64,000 nt of DNA, taken from assembly GCF_002250565.1 (NCBI RefSeq), contig NZ_NMVJ01000006.1:62001-126000 (forward strand), written 5' to 3'. Under the pieces are notes generated by a model. It ran no database searches and had not been told where the DNA came from. It saw only the letters and a list, made by a program, of their open reading frames with translations. Each line of letters opens with the position of its first letter. Within the stretch, counting starts at the first letter, position 1. The stretch is from Parenemella sanctibonifatiensis. Lineage in GTDB: Bacteria; Actinomycetota; Actinomycetes; Propionibacteriales; Propionibacteriaceae. This document shows, piece after piece, positions 51,018 to 59,302 of this stretch. The position numbers and the translations under genes were made by a program.

Positions 51018-51914
51018 ATGCCACAACGCATGAGCCTTCGCGAGTACATCGACCACCTCAAGGAGAGGGGCTATCGGATCTCCGGGGCCGAGAGCGAGGA
51101 CCCGGTCCTCATCGCTCCTGATGGCAAGGCGTCGGAGACCTGGCGCGATGACTACCCCTACGACGAGCTCATGACCCGCGAGGAGTACGAACGCGAGAAG
51201 TACGCCCTGCAGGTCGAACTGCTGAAGTTCCAGTACTGGAGCCAGGACGTCGGCGCCAAGCACGTGATCGTCTTCGAGGGCCGCGACGCAGCGGGCAAGG
51301 GGAGCACCATCAAGCGGTTCGCCGAACACCTCAACCCGCGCGCCGCGCGTACGGTGGCGCTCGCCAAGCCCTCAGACACCGAGCGGGGCCAGTGGTACTT
51401 CCAGCGCTACATCCGGCACCTGCCCACCGACGGCGAGATCGTGATGTTCGACCGGTCCTGGTACAACCGGGCCGGCGTGGAGCGGGTGATGGGGTTCAGC
51501 ACCGACGAGGAGTACGAGCTCTTCATCAAGCAGGCCCCGCAGTTCGAGCGGATGATCGTCGACGCCGGCATCTCGCTGACGAAGTTCTGGTTCTCCGTCA
51601 CCCAGGACGAGCAGCGGACCCGCTTTGCGTTGCGCCAGATCGACCCCGTACGCCGGTGGAAGCTGTCGCCGATGGACCTCGAGTCGCTGGACCGCTGGGA
51701 GGCGTACACCGCCGCCAAGGAAGCGATGTTCGACCGGACCGACAAGACGTACGCCCCGTGGACCACGGTGAAGTCGAACGACAAGCGCCGGGCCCGGATC
51801 AATGCCATGCGGGCCTTCCTCAACCAGTTCGACTACGAGGACAAGGACCACAAGATCGTCCACGCTCCCGACCGCAAGATCGTGCGCCGCGCGAAGCACA
51901 GCACCGGCGACTGA
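51018..51914 (+). CDS. ppk2: Polyphosphate kinase 2
   Basis: The 298-residue protein has Walker A EGRDAAGKGS (about 93-102), the lid basic segment, Walker B MFDRSWYNRAGVE (about 158-170) and FWFSVTQDEQRTRF. This is the class of PPK2 enzymes that transfer phosphate between polyphosphate and nucleotides in the cytoplasm. A single domain and about 300 residues fit PPK2 class I. Two ATGs are close (51018, 51030). It follows hpf by about 120 bp, linking energy storage and ribosome resting. Confidence 0.94.
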   Translation: MPQRMSLREYIDHLKERGYRISGAESEDPVLIAPDGKASETWRDDYPYDELMTREEYEREKYALQVELLKFQYWSQDVGAKHVIVFEGRDAAGKGSTIKRFAEHLNPRAARTVALAKPSDTERGQWYFQRYIRHLPTDGEIVMFDRSWYNRAGVERVMGFSTDEEYELFIKQAPQFERMIVDAGISLTKFWFSVTQDEQRTRFALRQIDPVRRWKLSPMDLESLDRWEAYTAAKEAMFDRTDKTYAPWTTVKSNDKRRARINAMRAFLNQFDYEDKDHKIVHAPDRKIVRRAKHSTGD

Positions 51915-51961
51915 GTGGCATCACCGAGGTATCATCCAGTCAGCTGTTCCACGCTGAAGGA

Positions 51962-52462
51962 ATGTGCCCATGTACATCACTGCTTGCCCGCCGTTCACCG
52001 GAGATCTCCCAGGCGATTCCGCCAGTGCCCTCTGAGGCAACGTGGTATTCGCCCGAGCACCACTGGGCCGCGTGGATCCAGGATGAGAGCGCGTGGCTGC
52101 GGGTCCTGACGGCGACCGGTCTCTCGATTCACGGATCGTCCGAACAGAACATGCGGGGCCACGCCATGGACGACGGCCTGTCAGCGCTCATGGATGTCAG
52201 GGGCGCCAAGCTCGCGAACGACGAGTTGCATGCCCGGATTGATGCGGCTCGGGCGGCTGCCTGGGAGACGGTGACGATTCCGATTGACGGCCACCCGCAC
52301 GAGTTCCGGGCCCACCTCGTGGGGCCCGGCGCGGACCAGAGCGGTGGCTTCCCGGAGGGACCCGTGTCCTGCGCGTACGCCGAGCTGGACCAGCACTGGG
52401 TCTACCTGGGGCTGTGCGGTGCCGACCTCGCCAGCCTGGAACTCGTCACCGTCGAGGACTGA
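51962..52462 (+). CDS. Small hypothetical protein
   Basis: The reading frame gives a 166-residue protein with an Arg/Pro-containing start and a compact domain: WYSPEHHWAAWIQDESAW, ARIDAARAAAWETVTIPIDGHPHEF and ELDQHWVYLGLCGADLASLELV. No family is recognised. The start is uncertain. ATG 51962 directly abuts the GAAGGA (51956-51961). GTG 52025 would remove 21 residues, and a third ATG (51970) in another frame would give only a 21-residue peptide. Codon use and length suggest it is real, ending 1 nt before the convergent TetR gene stop. Confidence 0.6.
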   Translation: MCPCTSLLARRSPEISQAIPPVPSEATWYSPEHHWAAWIQDESAWLRVLTATGLSIHGSSEQNMRGHAMDDGLSALMDVRGAKLANDELHARIDAARAAAWETVTIPIDGHPHEFRAHLVGPGADQSGGFPEGPVSCAYAELDQHWVYLGLCGADLASLELVTVED

Positions 52463-52463
52463 C

Positions 52464-53141
52464 TCAGCCGAAGAGCAGCCGCTCGGCGGTGTTGAAGGCG
52501 TGGTCGGCGATGGAGGCGGGGGCGTCGGCGCCGAGCTGGCCGAAGACCTCGGCGCTCACGGCGCCCAGCACCAGCAGCCAGACGGTGATCCCCGCCGCGA
52601 TCGCCCCGGACGGCAGGCCCAGGTCGGCGAGCAGCGGATCGTTCGCCATCTCACCCAGATCGGCATCGTCGGGGAAGGCCACGGTCTCGCCGGCGGCGTA
52701 CGCGTCGGACAGGGCTCCGAGCATCAGGGCCGACACGGCGGTGCCCGGGCCGGTGGTGCGGTCGCTGGGGGCGTGGTAGTCGGGGACCGGCGAGCCATAG
52801 AGCAGCGCCCAGTCGTGCGGGTGGTCCAGGGCCCAGGCCCGGACCGCCTCGACGATGGCCCGCACCCGTGCTCGCGGCTGAGGTCCGGCGGCGTCATGGG
52901 CGGCCCGCGCGGCGTCGTTGAGCTGTCCGTAGGACTCGACGATGAGGCGGGTGAGCAACTCGTCGCGGTCGGCGACATAGCGATAGATCGCCGATGAGGT
53001 CATGCCCAGGTCGCGGGCAATCCGGCGTACCGACAGCGAGGCGGCGCCCACCTCGGCCAGTTGTCGACGAGCCAGTACCGGGATCGCCTGCTCGACTTCG
53101 GCGCGGCGCCGCGCGCGCTTGCCCTCGGGTTGGTTCACCAC
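52464..53141 (-). CDS. TetR-family regulator with WHG-type C-terminal domain
   Basis: The 225-residue protein has a TetR helix-turn-helix at about 20-65 (LSVRRIARDLGMTSSAIYRYVADRDELL). A ligand-binding domain with DHPHDWALLYGSPVPDY follows, characteristic of the TetR_C_33/WHG subgroup. It is divergent from the NAD-dependent reductase gene, and long inverted arms lie between the starts. It probably represses that gene and itself until a ligand binds. The start is GTG (53141 or the next GTG). Confidence 0.92.
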   Translation of the reverse strand: MVNQPEGKRARRRAEVEQAIPVLARRQLAEVGAASLSVRRIARDLGMTSSAIYRYVADRDELLTRLIVESYGQLNDAARAAHDAAGPQPRARVRAIVEAVRAWALDHPHDWALLYGSPVPDYHAPSDRTTGPGTAVSALMLGALSDAYAAGETVAFPDDADLGEMANDPLLADLGLPSGAIAAGITVWLLVLGAVSAEVFGQLGADAPASIADHAFNTAERLLFG

Positions 53142-53191
53142 TCCAGCGTGGGGTGGCCCGGAGCGGGTGTCAAGGACGCCGGCGAGAAACA

Positions 53192-53253
53192 GTGAGCAGC
53201 GCTCTTGTATTACGCGAGAGATGGTGTCATTCTAAAACGAGAGCGGTGCTCAC
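53192..53253. promoter_or_regulatory. Long inverted arms in the TetR/reductase intergenic region
   Basis: GTGAGCAGCGCTCT (53192-53205) and AGAGCGGTGCTCAC (53240-53253) are inverted with one mismatch. Similarity extends inward to a total of about 21 bp per arm with three mismatches (CTCTyGTwTTA). The central 20 or so bp would hold both promoters. This is a strong candidate for TetR operators. Confidence 0.6.
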
Positions 53254-53285
53254 ACATGGCACCGCGAGACCCAGGAGAACCCACC

Positions 53286-54287
53286 ATGAACAAGCACATC
53301 GTCATCGGAGCCGGACCCATCGGGCGCAGTGTCGCCGCCGAACTCGCCGCCCGCGACCAAGAGGTCGTCATCCTCTCCCGCCGCGGCCGGGACCCGCAGA
53401 TCCCCGGCGTACGCGCCGCGGCAGTGGACGTCCTCGACGCTGCGGCGCTGGGTCGGGCCTGCCGGGGTGCCGACGTCCTGGTCAACGCCATGAATCCCGC
53501 GAAGTACTGGCGATGGCAGCGGGACTGGCCGCCGATGCTGGAGGCGATCATCGCCGCGGCACGGCAGGAGTGCGCGGCCATCGTCCAGATCGGCAACCTC
53601 TACTCCTACGGTCCCGTGACCGAACCCATGACCGAACAGACGCCCGAGCGTCCGGCGGGTGCCAAGGGCCGGGTCCGCGCGGCAATGTGGGCCAGGCTGC
53701 GTGACCTCAGCGACCAAGGCGTCATCCGCGCCACCGAGGTGCGGGCCAGCGACTACATCGGCGGCACCACCCTGGACTCGAGCGTGGCGGCCCAGATGGT
53801 GGTCGCCCCTGTGCTGAAGGGCGCCACCCCACGCCCGCCGACCGGTCGGGCGGATGTCGCCCACTCCTGGACCAATGGCGCTGACGTGGCGCGGCTGGCG
53901 GCGGCCATCGCGGCCAGCGACGACGACCAGGACTGGGGTCGGCTCTGGCACGTCCCCACCGCGCCGGCCGCGAGCATGCAGGAGCTGGCCGACCAGGCTG
54001 CCGACCTCGCCGAGGTGGACCGGCGTCGGGTACGGCCCCTGCCCGGCGGGGTCCTCAGGGTGGGCGGACTGGTGATGCCGCTGCTGCATGCGCTGCAGGA
54101 GACGGCCCATCAGTTCCAGTCGCCGTTCATCCTCGACTCCTTGCAGGCCCAGCAGCGCTTCGGCCTGGCGCCGACGCCGTGGGTCGAGACCGTGCGCAGC
54201 ACCATCGAGGCGATTCGGGCACAGCGGGCGTCCGGCGCCAAGGCCGAGGGGGCGGCGGCATCGAGGGGGCCAGTGGCGGCTCCCTGA
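53286..54287 (+). CDS. NAD-dependent epimerase/dehydratase-like oxidoreductase
   Basis: The 333-residue Rossmann-fold protein starts KHIVIGAGPIGRSVAAELA, a GxGxxG dinucleotide motif. It has NLYSYGP, a Tyr in the position used by extended SDRs, and a C-terminal half rich in Ala/Arg with ADVAHSWTNGADVARLAAAI. The catalytic Y-x-x-x-K is not clear, so it may be an NmrA-like or atypical SDR. AGGAG lies about 9 nt before the ATG. It is controlled by the divergent TetR gene and ends 8 bp before the convergent methyltransferase. Confidence 0.8.
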   Translation: MNKHIVIGAGPIGRSVAAELAARDQEVVILSRRGRDPQIPGVRAAAVDVLDAAALGRACRGADVLVNAMNPAKYWRWQRDWPPMLEAIIAAARQECAAIVQIGNLYSYGPVTEPMTEQTPERPAGAKGRVRAAMWARLRDLSDQGVIRATEVRASDYIGGTTLDSSVAAQMVVAPVLKGATPRPPTGRADVAHSWTNGADVARLAAAIAASDDDQDWGRLWHVPTAPAASMQELADQAADLAEVDRRRVRPLPGGVLRVGGLVMPLLHALQETAHQFQSPFILDSLQAQQRFGLAPTPWVETVRSTIEAIRAQRASGAKAEGAAASRGPVAAP

Positions 54288-54295
54288 GCCGCGCG

Positions 54296-55018
54296 TCAGC
54301 GAACAGCGCGAAAAACCACAGTGCGATAGGGGAGGTCGATGCGGTCGGGGTCGCCGAGGTTGGGATGGTCGTGCACCAGCTCGGCGATCCCGGCCAGGAT
54401 CGCCTTCCGCCGCTCCTCGGTTGCGGTGATGATCGGGCTGCGGGACTTCGCGAGCTCCAGCAGCCCGGCCAGCGAGGTGGGCGAGGTCCATTCGGTCTCG
54501 AACTTCTCCAGCTCGCCGAAGGGCGCGGCGACCGGCGGATCACCGGCGTCGAGCACCTCCTCGGAGCGGCTGGCACCCATGATCTCGGTGAGCGACGCCA
54601 CCCAGTCAATCCGCTGGTCGCGCATGTTCCAGACCAGACCCAGAATCCCTTCGGGGCGCAGCACACGGTCCATCTCAGCACAGGCGGCAACCGGATCGAC
54701 CCAGTGCCAGGACTGCCCGAAGACGCAGGCGTCCACGCTCGCATCGGGCAATCCGGTCGATTCGCCGGTGCCCACCAGGGTGGCCACGCCGGGCAGGTCC
54801 TGCCGCAGCACCGCCAGCATCGCCTCGTCGGGCTCAACGGCCGTCACCTGGTGGCCGGCAGCGACCAGCGCGGCGGTCAGCTTGCCGGTGCCGGCGCCGA
54901 CATCGGCGACGGTGCGGGGCTCGTCACCGAGCAGCCACTGCACGGCCGCCGCGGGATAGTCGGGGCGGGCGGTGCGATACACGTCGGCGGCCTGGCCGAA
55001 GGAGCGAGACAGATCCAT
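54296..55018 (-). CDS. Class I SAM-dependent methyltransferase
   Basis: The 240-residue protein has motif I VADVGAGTGKLT (about 37-48), acidic loop VTAVEPDEAM, the FGQSWHWV segment (motif III/IV region) and a Rossmann-like order of motifs. The methyl acceptor is not identifiable. It lies downstream of gnd on the same strand, but a terminator and a long inverted repeat separate them, so it is probably expressed from its own promoter. Confidence 0.88.
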   Translation of the reverse strand: MDLSRSFGQAADVYRTARPDYPAAAVQWLLGDEPRTVADVGAGTGKLTAALVAAGHQVTAVEPDEAMLAVLRQDLPGVATLVGTGESTGLPDASVDACVFGQSWHWVDPVAACAEMDRVLRPEGILGLVWNMRDQRIDWVASLTEIMGASRSEEVLDAGDPPVAAPFGELEKFETEWTSPTSLAGLLELAKSRSPIITATEERRKAILAGIAELVHDHPNLGDPDRIDLPYRTVVFRAVR

Positions 55019-55047
55019 GCCCCGACCCTAGTGCGTCCGCCGCGCCG

Positions 55048-55121
55048 TGCATCAGCTCACACTCGATCGCGACAACGCGGGCTCAAGGTCGCCCGGACGA
55101 GATCGAGTGTGAGTTGATGCA
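55048..55121. repeat. Long inverted repeat upstream of the methyltransferase
   Basis: A 21-bp arm (55048-55068, starting TGCATCA and ending CTCGATC) is repeated in inverse orientation at 55101-55121 with one mismatch, around a 32-bp spacer. It is in the intergenic gap between the gnd terminator and the methyltransferase start. No gene lies inside. Confidence 0.85.
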
Positions 55122-55146
55122 TGACCGCGACCCGACCAACGACGAC

Positions 55147-55182
55147 CACGGGCGGGCCTCCCCGGAGGGAGACCCGCCCGTG
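55147..55182 (-). terminator. Terminator after gnd
   Basis: A 15-bp stem (55147-55161 with 55168-55182, one G-U pair) and a 6-nt loop lie 38 nt beyond the gnd stop on the minus strand. There is no U-tract. Confidence 0.8.
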
Positions 55183-55220
55183 GCGGCCGAATCTGAGACG
55201 AACTCAGTCCTGCTGTGAGC

Positions 55221-56654
55221 TCAGGCCTGCTGGGTCTGCGAACCGTCGGCGGTCCACTCGATGTGGAAGGTGCCGGGGCCGTCGACGCGCTGGTAGGTGT
55301 GCGCGCCGAAGTAGTCGCGCTGCGCCTGGATCAGCGCGGCGGGCAGCCGCTCGGCACGCACCGAGTCGTAGTAGCCCAGCGCCGCGGAGAAACCCGGGGT
55401 CGGGATGCCGGCTTGGACGGCCTGGGCAACCGTACGACGCCAGCCGTCCTGAGCTGCGCCCATGCCCTCGACGATGCTGGGAGCTTCCAGCAGCGTGGTG
55501 AGGTTGTTCTCGGCGTACTCGGAGCGGATCCGCTCCAGCAGCCGGGCCCGGATGATGCAGCCGGCGCGCCAGATCTTGGCCACCTCGGCGATGTTGATCT
55601 CCCAGCCGTACTCCTTGGCGGCGGTTCGGATCTGGTCCAGGCCCTGGGCGTAGGCGACGACCTTGGAGGCCCACAGGGCCTGGCGTACGTCCTCGACCAG
55701 CGTCGACTGCTCGGCGGTCAGGTCCCGGCTCGGGCCCGGCAGGTTGCGGCAGGCCTCGCGCAGGTCGGGGTGCGAGGAGGTGGAGCGGGCGAAGACCGAC
55801 TCACCGATGGTGTTGACCGGTACACCGAGCTCCAGGGCGATCTGCACGGTCCAGCGGCCGGTGCCCTTCTGGCCGGCCTGGTCGAGGATGACGTCGACCA
55901 GCGGCTTCCCGGTGACCGGGTCGGCCTTGCGCAGCACCTTGGCGGTGATCTCGATCAGGAAGGAGTCGAGGTCGCCGGTGTTCCACTCGGCGAAGACGTC
56001 GGCGATCTGGGTGGTGTCCAGGCCAGCGGCGCGGAGCACGTCGTATGCCTCGGCGATGAACTGCATGTCGGCGTACTCGATGCCGTTGTGCACCATCTTC
56101 ACGAAGTGGCCCGCACCGTCGGTGCCGATGTAGGCGCAGCAGGGCTCGCCGTCGTACTTGGCGGAGATGTTCTCCAGCAGCGGGCCGAGCGCGGCGTAGG
56201 ACTCCGGCGAGCCGCCGGGCATGATCGAGGGGCCGTTGAGGGCACCTTCCTCGCCACCGGAGATGCCGGCGCCGACGAAGTGCAAGCCCTTGCCGCGCAG
56301 GTATTCCTCGCGGCGGCGGGTGTCGGCGTAGTGGGCGTTGCCGCCGTCCACGACGATGTCGCCCTCTTCGAGGTGGGGCAGCAGCGACTCGATGGTCTTG
56401 TCGGTGGCGTCGCCGGCCTTGACCATGATGATGATCCGACGGGGGCGCTCCAGGCTCGCGACGAACTCCTCCACGGTGGTGGCAGGACGGAAATCGCCGT
56501 CCTGGCCGTGGTCAGCCATCAGCTCGTCGGTACGCGCCTGGGTGCGGTTGAACAGTGCAACGGAATGGCCCTTGCTCGCGAAGTTGCGGGCCAGGTTGCT
56601 GCCCATCACAGCAAGGCCGACAACACCGACTTGGGCGAGATCAGAATTCGACAT
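55221..56654 (-). CDS. gnd: 6-phosphogluconate dehydrogenase, decarboxylating
   Basis: The 477-residue enzyme of the pentose phosphate pathway oxidises 6-phosphogluconate to ribulose 5-phosphate. It has GLAVMGSNLARN (GxxxMG, N-terminal cofactor site), NRT, the substrate segments ISGGEEGA and KMVHNGIEYADMQ (catalytic Lys and His nearby), and the C-terminal GTGRWTVQIALELGVP. Length fits the long class. ATG 56654 is preferred, 23 codons inside the open frame. It is divergent from the fructuronate reductase-like gene. Confidence 0.96.
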   Translation of the reverse strand: MSNSDLAQVGVVGLAVMGSNLARNFASKGHSVALFNRTQARTDELMADHGQDGDFRPATTVEEFVASLERPRRIIIMVKAGDATDKTIESLLPHLEEGDIVVDGGNAHYADTRRREEYLRGKGLHFVGAGISGGEEGALNGPSIMPGGSPESYAALGPLLENISAKYDGEPCCAYIGTDGAGHFVKMVHNGIEYADMQFIAEAYDVLRAAGLDTTQIADVFAEWNTGDLDSFLIEITAKVLRKADPVTGKPLVDVILDQAGQKGTGRWTVQIALELGVPVNTIGESVFARSTSSHPDLREACRNLPGPSRDLTAEQSTLVEDVRQALWASKVVAYAQGLDQIRTAAKEYGWEINIAEVAKIWRAGCIIRARLLERIRSEYAENNLTTLLEAPSIVEGMGAAQDGWRRTVAQAVQAGIPTPGFSAALGYYDSVRAERLPAALIQAQRDYFGAHTYQRVDGPGTFHIEWTADGSQTQQA

Positions 56655-56810
56655 GGCCGCATTCTTCCACCTCCCTCGCTTCCTGCGCAGCCTCATCCAC
56701 ACCGGAGTTTCGCGGGACAACCCACCATCGCGCTCGGGGCCCCGGACTGGCAGACTGACCGCTACACCGTTGCCGTGGTGGCAGCGCCGGTCATCCAGGA
56801 GGGATCACCC

Positions 56811-58193
56811 GTGAGGTTGAGTCGCAAGGTCGAGAACGCCGGTCGTCCGGCCGCTCCGATTCGCATCGTCCACATCGGGTTGGGAAACTTCCATCGGGCC
56901 CATCAGGCCTTCTACACCGAACACGCCAGCGACGCTGACGAGTGGGGCATTGCCGCCTTCACCGGGCGCAGCGCCGGCGCCGCCGAGGAACTGGCACCCC
57001 AGGACGGACTGTTCACCCTGATCGTGCGCGGCCCCGAGGGCGACGCGCCCGAGGTGATCTCCAGCCTGTCGGCGGTGCACGCCGCGGCCGACCACGAGGC
57101 CTACCTGACCTACCTGGCCGATCCGCAGGTGGTCATCCTCACCTCGACGGTGACCGAGCACGGCTACTGCCGGGGCGCCGACGGCAACCTCGATCAGGAC
57201 GCCGTCGCCGACGACGTGGCTGCGCTGAAGGCGGACCCGCGGCAGCGGGTCGCGAGCCTTCCGGCCCGGCTGGTGGCCGGTTTCCTGGCACGGCGGGAGA
57301 CGCTCGGCGAGGGTGACCAGGCCCGCTTCACCGTGTTGCCGTGCGACAACCTGCCCAGCAACGGTGCGGTCACCGCGGCACTGGTGCGTGAGCTCGCCGA
57401 GCTGGTCGATCCCAGCTTGGTGGGTTGGATTGACGCCCATGTGGAGTTTGCAACCTGCATGGTGGACCGGATCACCCCGGCGACCACCGACGAGGACCGC
57501 GCCTCGGTCGAAGAGCAGTGCGGCTGGCAGGACATCTCGCCGGTGCCGACCGAACCCTTCACCGAATGGGTCATCGAGGGCGACTTCGCCGCTGGCCGAC
57601 CTGACTGGGAATCGGCCGGTGTCGAGATCGTCGAGGACGTTGAACCCTTCGAACAGCGCAAGCTGTGGCTGCTCAACGGCTCCCACACCCTGATGGCGTA
57701 CGCCGGCTCGGTGCTGGGGCATCGCACCATCGACGAGGCGATCGCCGACGAGCGGGTACGCGGCTGGGTGCAGGACTACTGGGCCGAGGCGTCGGCCCAT
57801 CTGAGCCTGCCTGCCGATTCGGTGACCGCCTATCAGCTGGCCCTGCTGGAACGCTACGAAAACCCGCGGATCCGACACCTGCTGGCCCAGATCGCCCACG
57901 ACGGTTCGGCCAAGTTGCCGATCCGGATCATCCCGACCGCCCGTGCCGAACGCGCCGCCGGGAACAGCGCCCAGGGCTGCCAGCGGGCGATCGCGGCGTG
58001 GGTGCTGCATCTGCGCGGTGTCGGCGCGCCGGTCAAGGACCCCGGTGCGCCGTTGGGGGCCGCCAACGACAAGCCCTTGGCCGACGCCGTCGCCGCTGTG
58101 GTGGCGAGCCTGGACGCCGAGCTCGGCGCCGATGAGGAGTTCGTCTCCGCCGTGGTCGCCGCTGCGGAAGAGTTGGAGACGCTTGCCGGCTGA
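56811..58193 (+). CDS. Mannitol dehydrogenase family, fructuronate reductase-like (UxuB-type)
   Basis: The 460-residue enzyme belongs to the polyol-specific long-chain dehydrogenase family: N-terminal HIGLGNFHRAHQAFY (cofactor site), and later EQRKLWLLNGSHTLMAYAG, holding the catalytic Lys of KxxxxNxxH. It interconverts hexuronate, hexonate or polyol with NAD(P)H. AGGAGGGA lies 7 nt before the GTG. The PfkB/KDG-kinase-like gene follows by 35 bp and gnd is divergent, pointing to hexonate or uronate metabolism. Fructuronate versus mannitol or altronate substrate cannot be decided from sequence alone. Confidence 0.85.
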   Translation: MRLSRKVENAGRPAAPIRIVHIGLGNFHRAHQAFYTEHASDADEWGIAAFTGRSAGAAEELAPQDGLFTLIVRGPEGDAPEVISSLSAVHAAADHEAYLTYLADPQVVILTSTVTEHGYCRGADGNLDQDAVADDVAALKADPRQRVASLPARLVAGFLARRETLGEGDQARFTVLPCDNLPSNGAVTAALVRELAELVDPSLVGWIDAHVEFATCMVDRITPATTDEDRASVEEQCGWQDISPVPTEPFTEWVIEGDFAAGRPDWESAGVEIVEDVEPFEQRKLWLLNGSHTLMAYAGSVLGHRTIDEAIADERVRGWVQDYWAEASAHLSLPADSVTAYQLALLERYENPRIRHLLAQIAHDGSAKLPIRIIPTARAERAAGNSAQGCQRAIAAWVLHLRGVGAPVKDPGAPLGAANDKPLADAVAAVVASLDAELGADEEFVSAVVAAAEELETLAG

Positions 58194-58228
58194 GCCGGTG
58201 GCAACAGAAGAATCAGGAGAGGAAACAC

Positions 58229-59302
58229 ATGAAGCTGCGTGAAGACGCCCAGTGGTCGCTCGTGGTGCCGACGTCGATGGGCATCCGGATCACCCCGGAG
58301 AACCGTCAGCCGGTCCACGTCGCCGACCGGTTCACGATGCAGGTCACCTCCGCGGAGACCAACGTCGCCTCGGTGCCCAGCTACCTCGGCCTGCCGGTCA
58401 AGGTGCTGACGAACTTCGTCGAGGGATCGCCGATCTCGGCCATGATCAAGGCCAACCTTCGGGCCCGCAACATGGCCTACGAGGGTCCGGACGTTCCCCA
58501 GGGTGACCCGTGGGGTTACCGCCACCAGATCAACATCGCCGACTCCGGCTTCGGTGGCCGCGGCCCCCGCGTCTGGAATGACCGCGCCGGTGAGGTCGGG
58601 CGTACGCTCAAGGTCGAGGACTTCGACCTGGACCGCATCTTCGGCGAGGAGGGTGTGAAGATCCTCCACATCTCCGGGCTGGTCGCCGCCCTGTCGCCCG
58701 ACACCAGTAAGTTCTGCGTGGAGCTGGCCCAAGCCGCCAAGAAGCACGGCACCCTGGTCTCGATGGACCTCAACTATCGCGCCTCCTTCTGGGAGGGTCG
58801 CCAGGAGGAGTTGTCGGCCGCCTTCCATGCCATCGCCAACGAGTGCAACATCCTGATCGGCAACGAGGAGGACTTCCAGCTCGCGCTCGGCATCGAGGGC
58901 CCGCCTGCCGGTGGTGCCGGCATCGACGCCAAGATCGAGGGCTTCAAGGAGATGATCGGCCGGATCCGGCAGGCCTTCCCGAATGCCGAGTTCTTCGCCA
59001 CCACGCTGCGTGAGGTCGTCTCGGCCAATGAGCACGAGTGGGGCATGATCGTCTACGGCGACGGGGGCTTCCACGTCGCCGACCTCCGCCCGATCCAGGT
59101 GCTGGACCGCATCGGCGGCGGCGACGGCTCAGTCGGCGGCATGCTCTACGGCATCCTGCAGGGCTGGCCGGCCGAGAAGTGCATGCAGTTCGGCTGGGCG
59201 ACCGGCGCGCTGGCAGCCACCTCGGCCACCGACTACGGCGCACCCGCCGACGAGGACCAGGTCTGGTCGATCTGGTCGGGCAATGCCCGAGTGAAGCGCT
59301 GA
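58229..59302 (+). CDS. PfkB-family sugar kinase, KdgK-like
   Basis: The 357-residue kinase has the PfkB C-terminal signature in the form DRIGGGDGSVGGMLYG near residues 292-307, with GGGD corresponding to the anion hole and the catalytic Asp. The C-terminal pattern (WSGNARVKR) resembles 2-dehydro-3-deoxygluconate kinases. The position after a fructuronate reductase-like gene fits phosphorylation of KDG. AGGAGAGGAAAC precedes the ATG. Its stop overlaps the start region of the YcaQ-like gene. A specific substrate is inferred, not proven. Confidence 0.82.
   Translation: MKLREDAQWSLVVPTSMGIRITPENRQPVHVADRFTMQVTSAETNVASVPSYLGLPVKVLTNFVEGSPISAMIKANLRARNMAYEGPDVPQGDPWGYRHQINIADSGFGGRGPRVWNDRAGEVGRTLKVEDFDLDRIFGEEGVKILHISGLVAALSPDTSKFCVELAQAAKKHGTLVSMDLNYRASFWEGRQEELSAAFHAIANECNILIGNEEDFQLALGIEGPPAGGAGIDAKIEGFKEMIGRIRQAFPNAEFFATTLREVVSANEHEWGMIVYGDGGFHVADLRPIQVLDRIGGGDGSVGGMLYGILQGWPAEKCMQFGWATGALAATSATDYGAPADEDQVWSIWSGNARVKR

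Noticed and set aside
51970-52035. 21-residue peptide starting at ATG 51970
   Set aside because: Although a GAAGGA lies about 9 nt upstream, the peptide has no recognisable feature, and the longer overlapping frame (51962-52462) looks coding.
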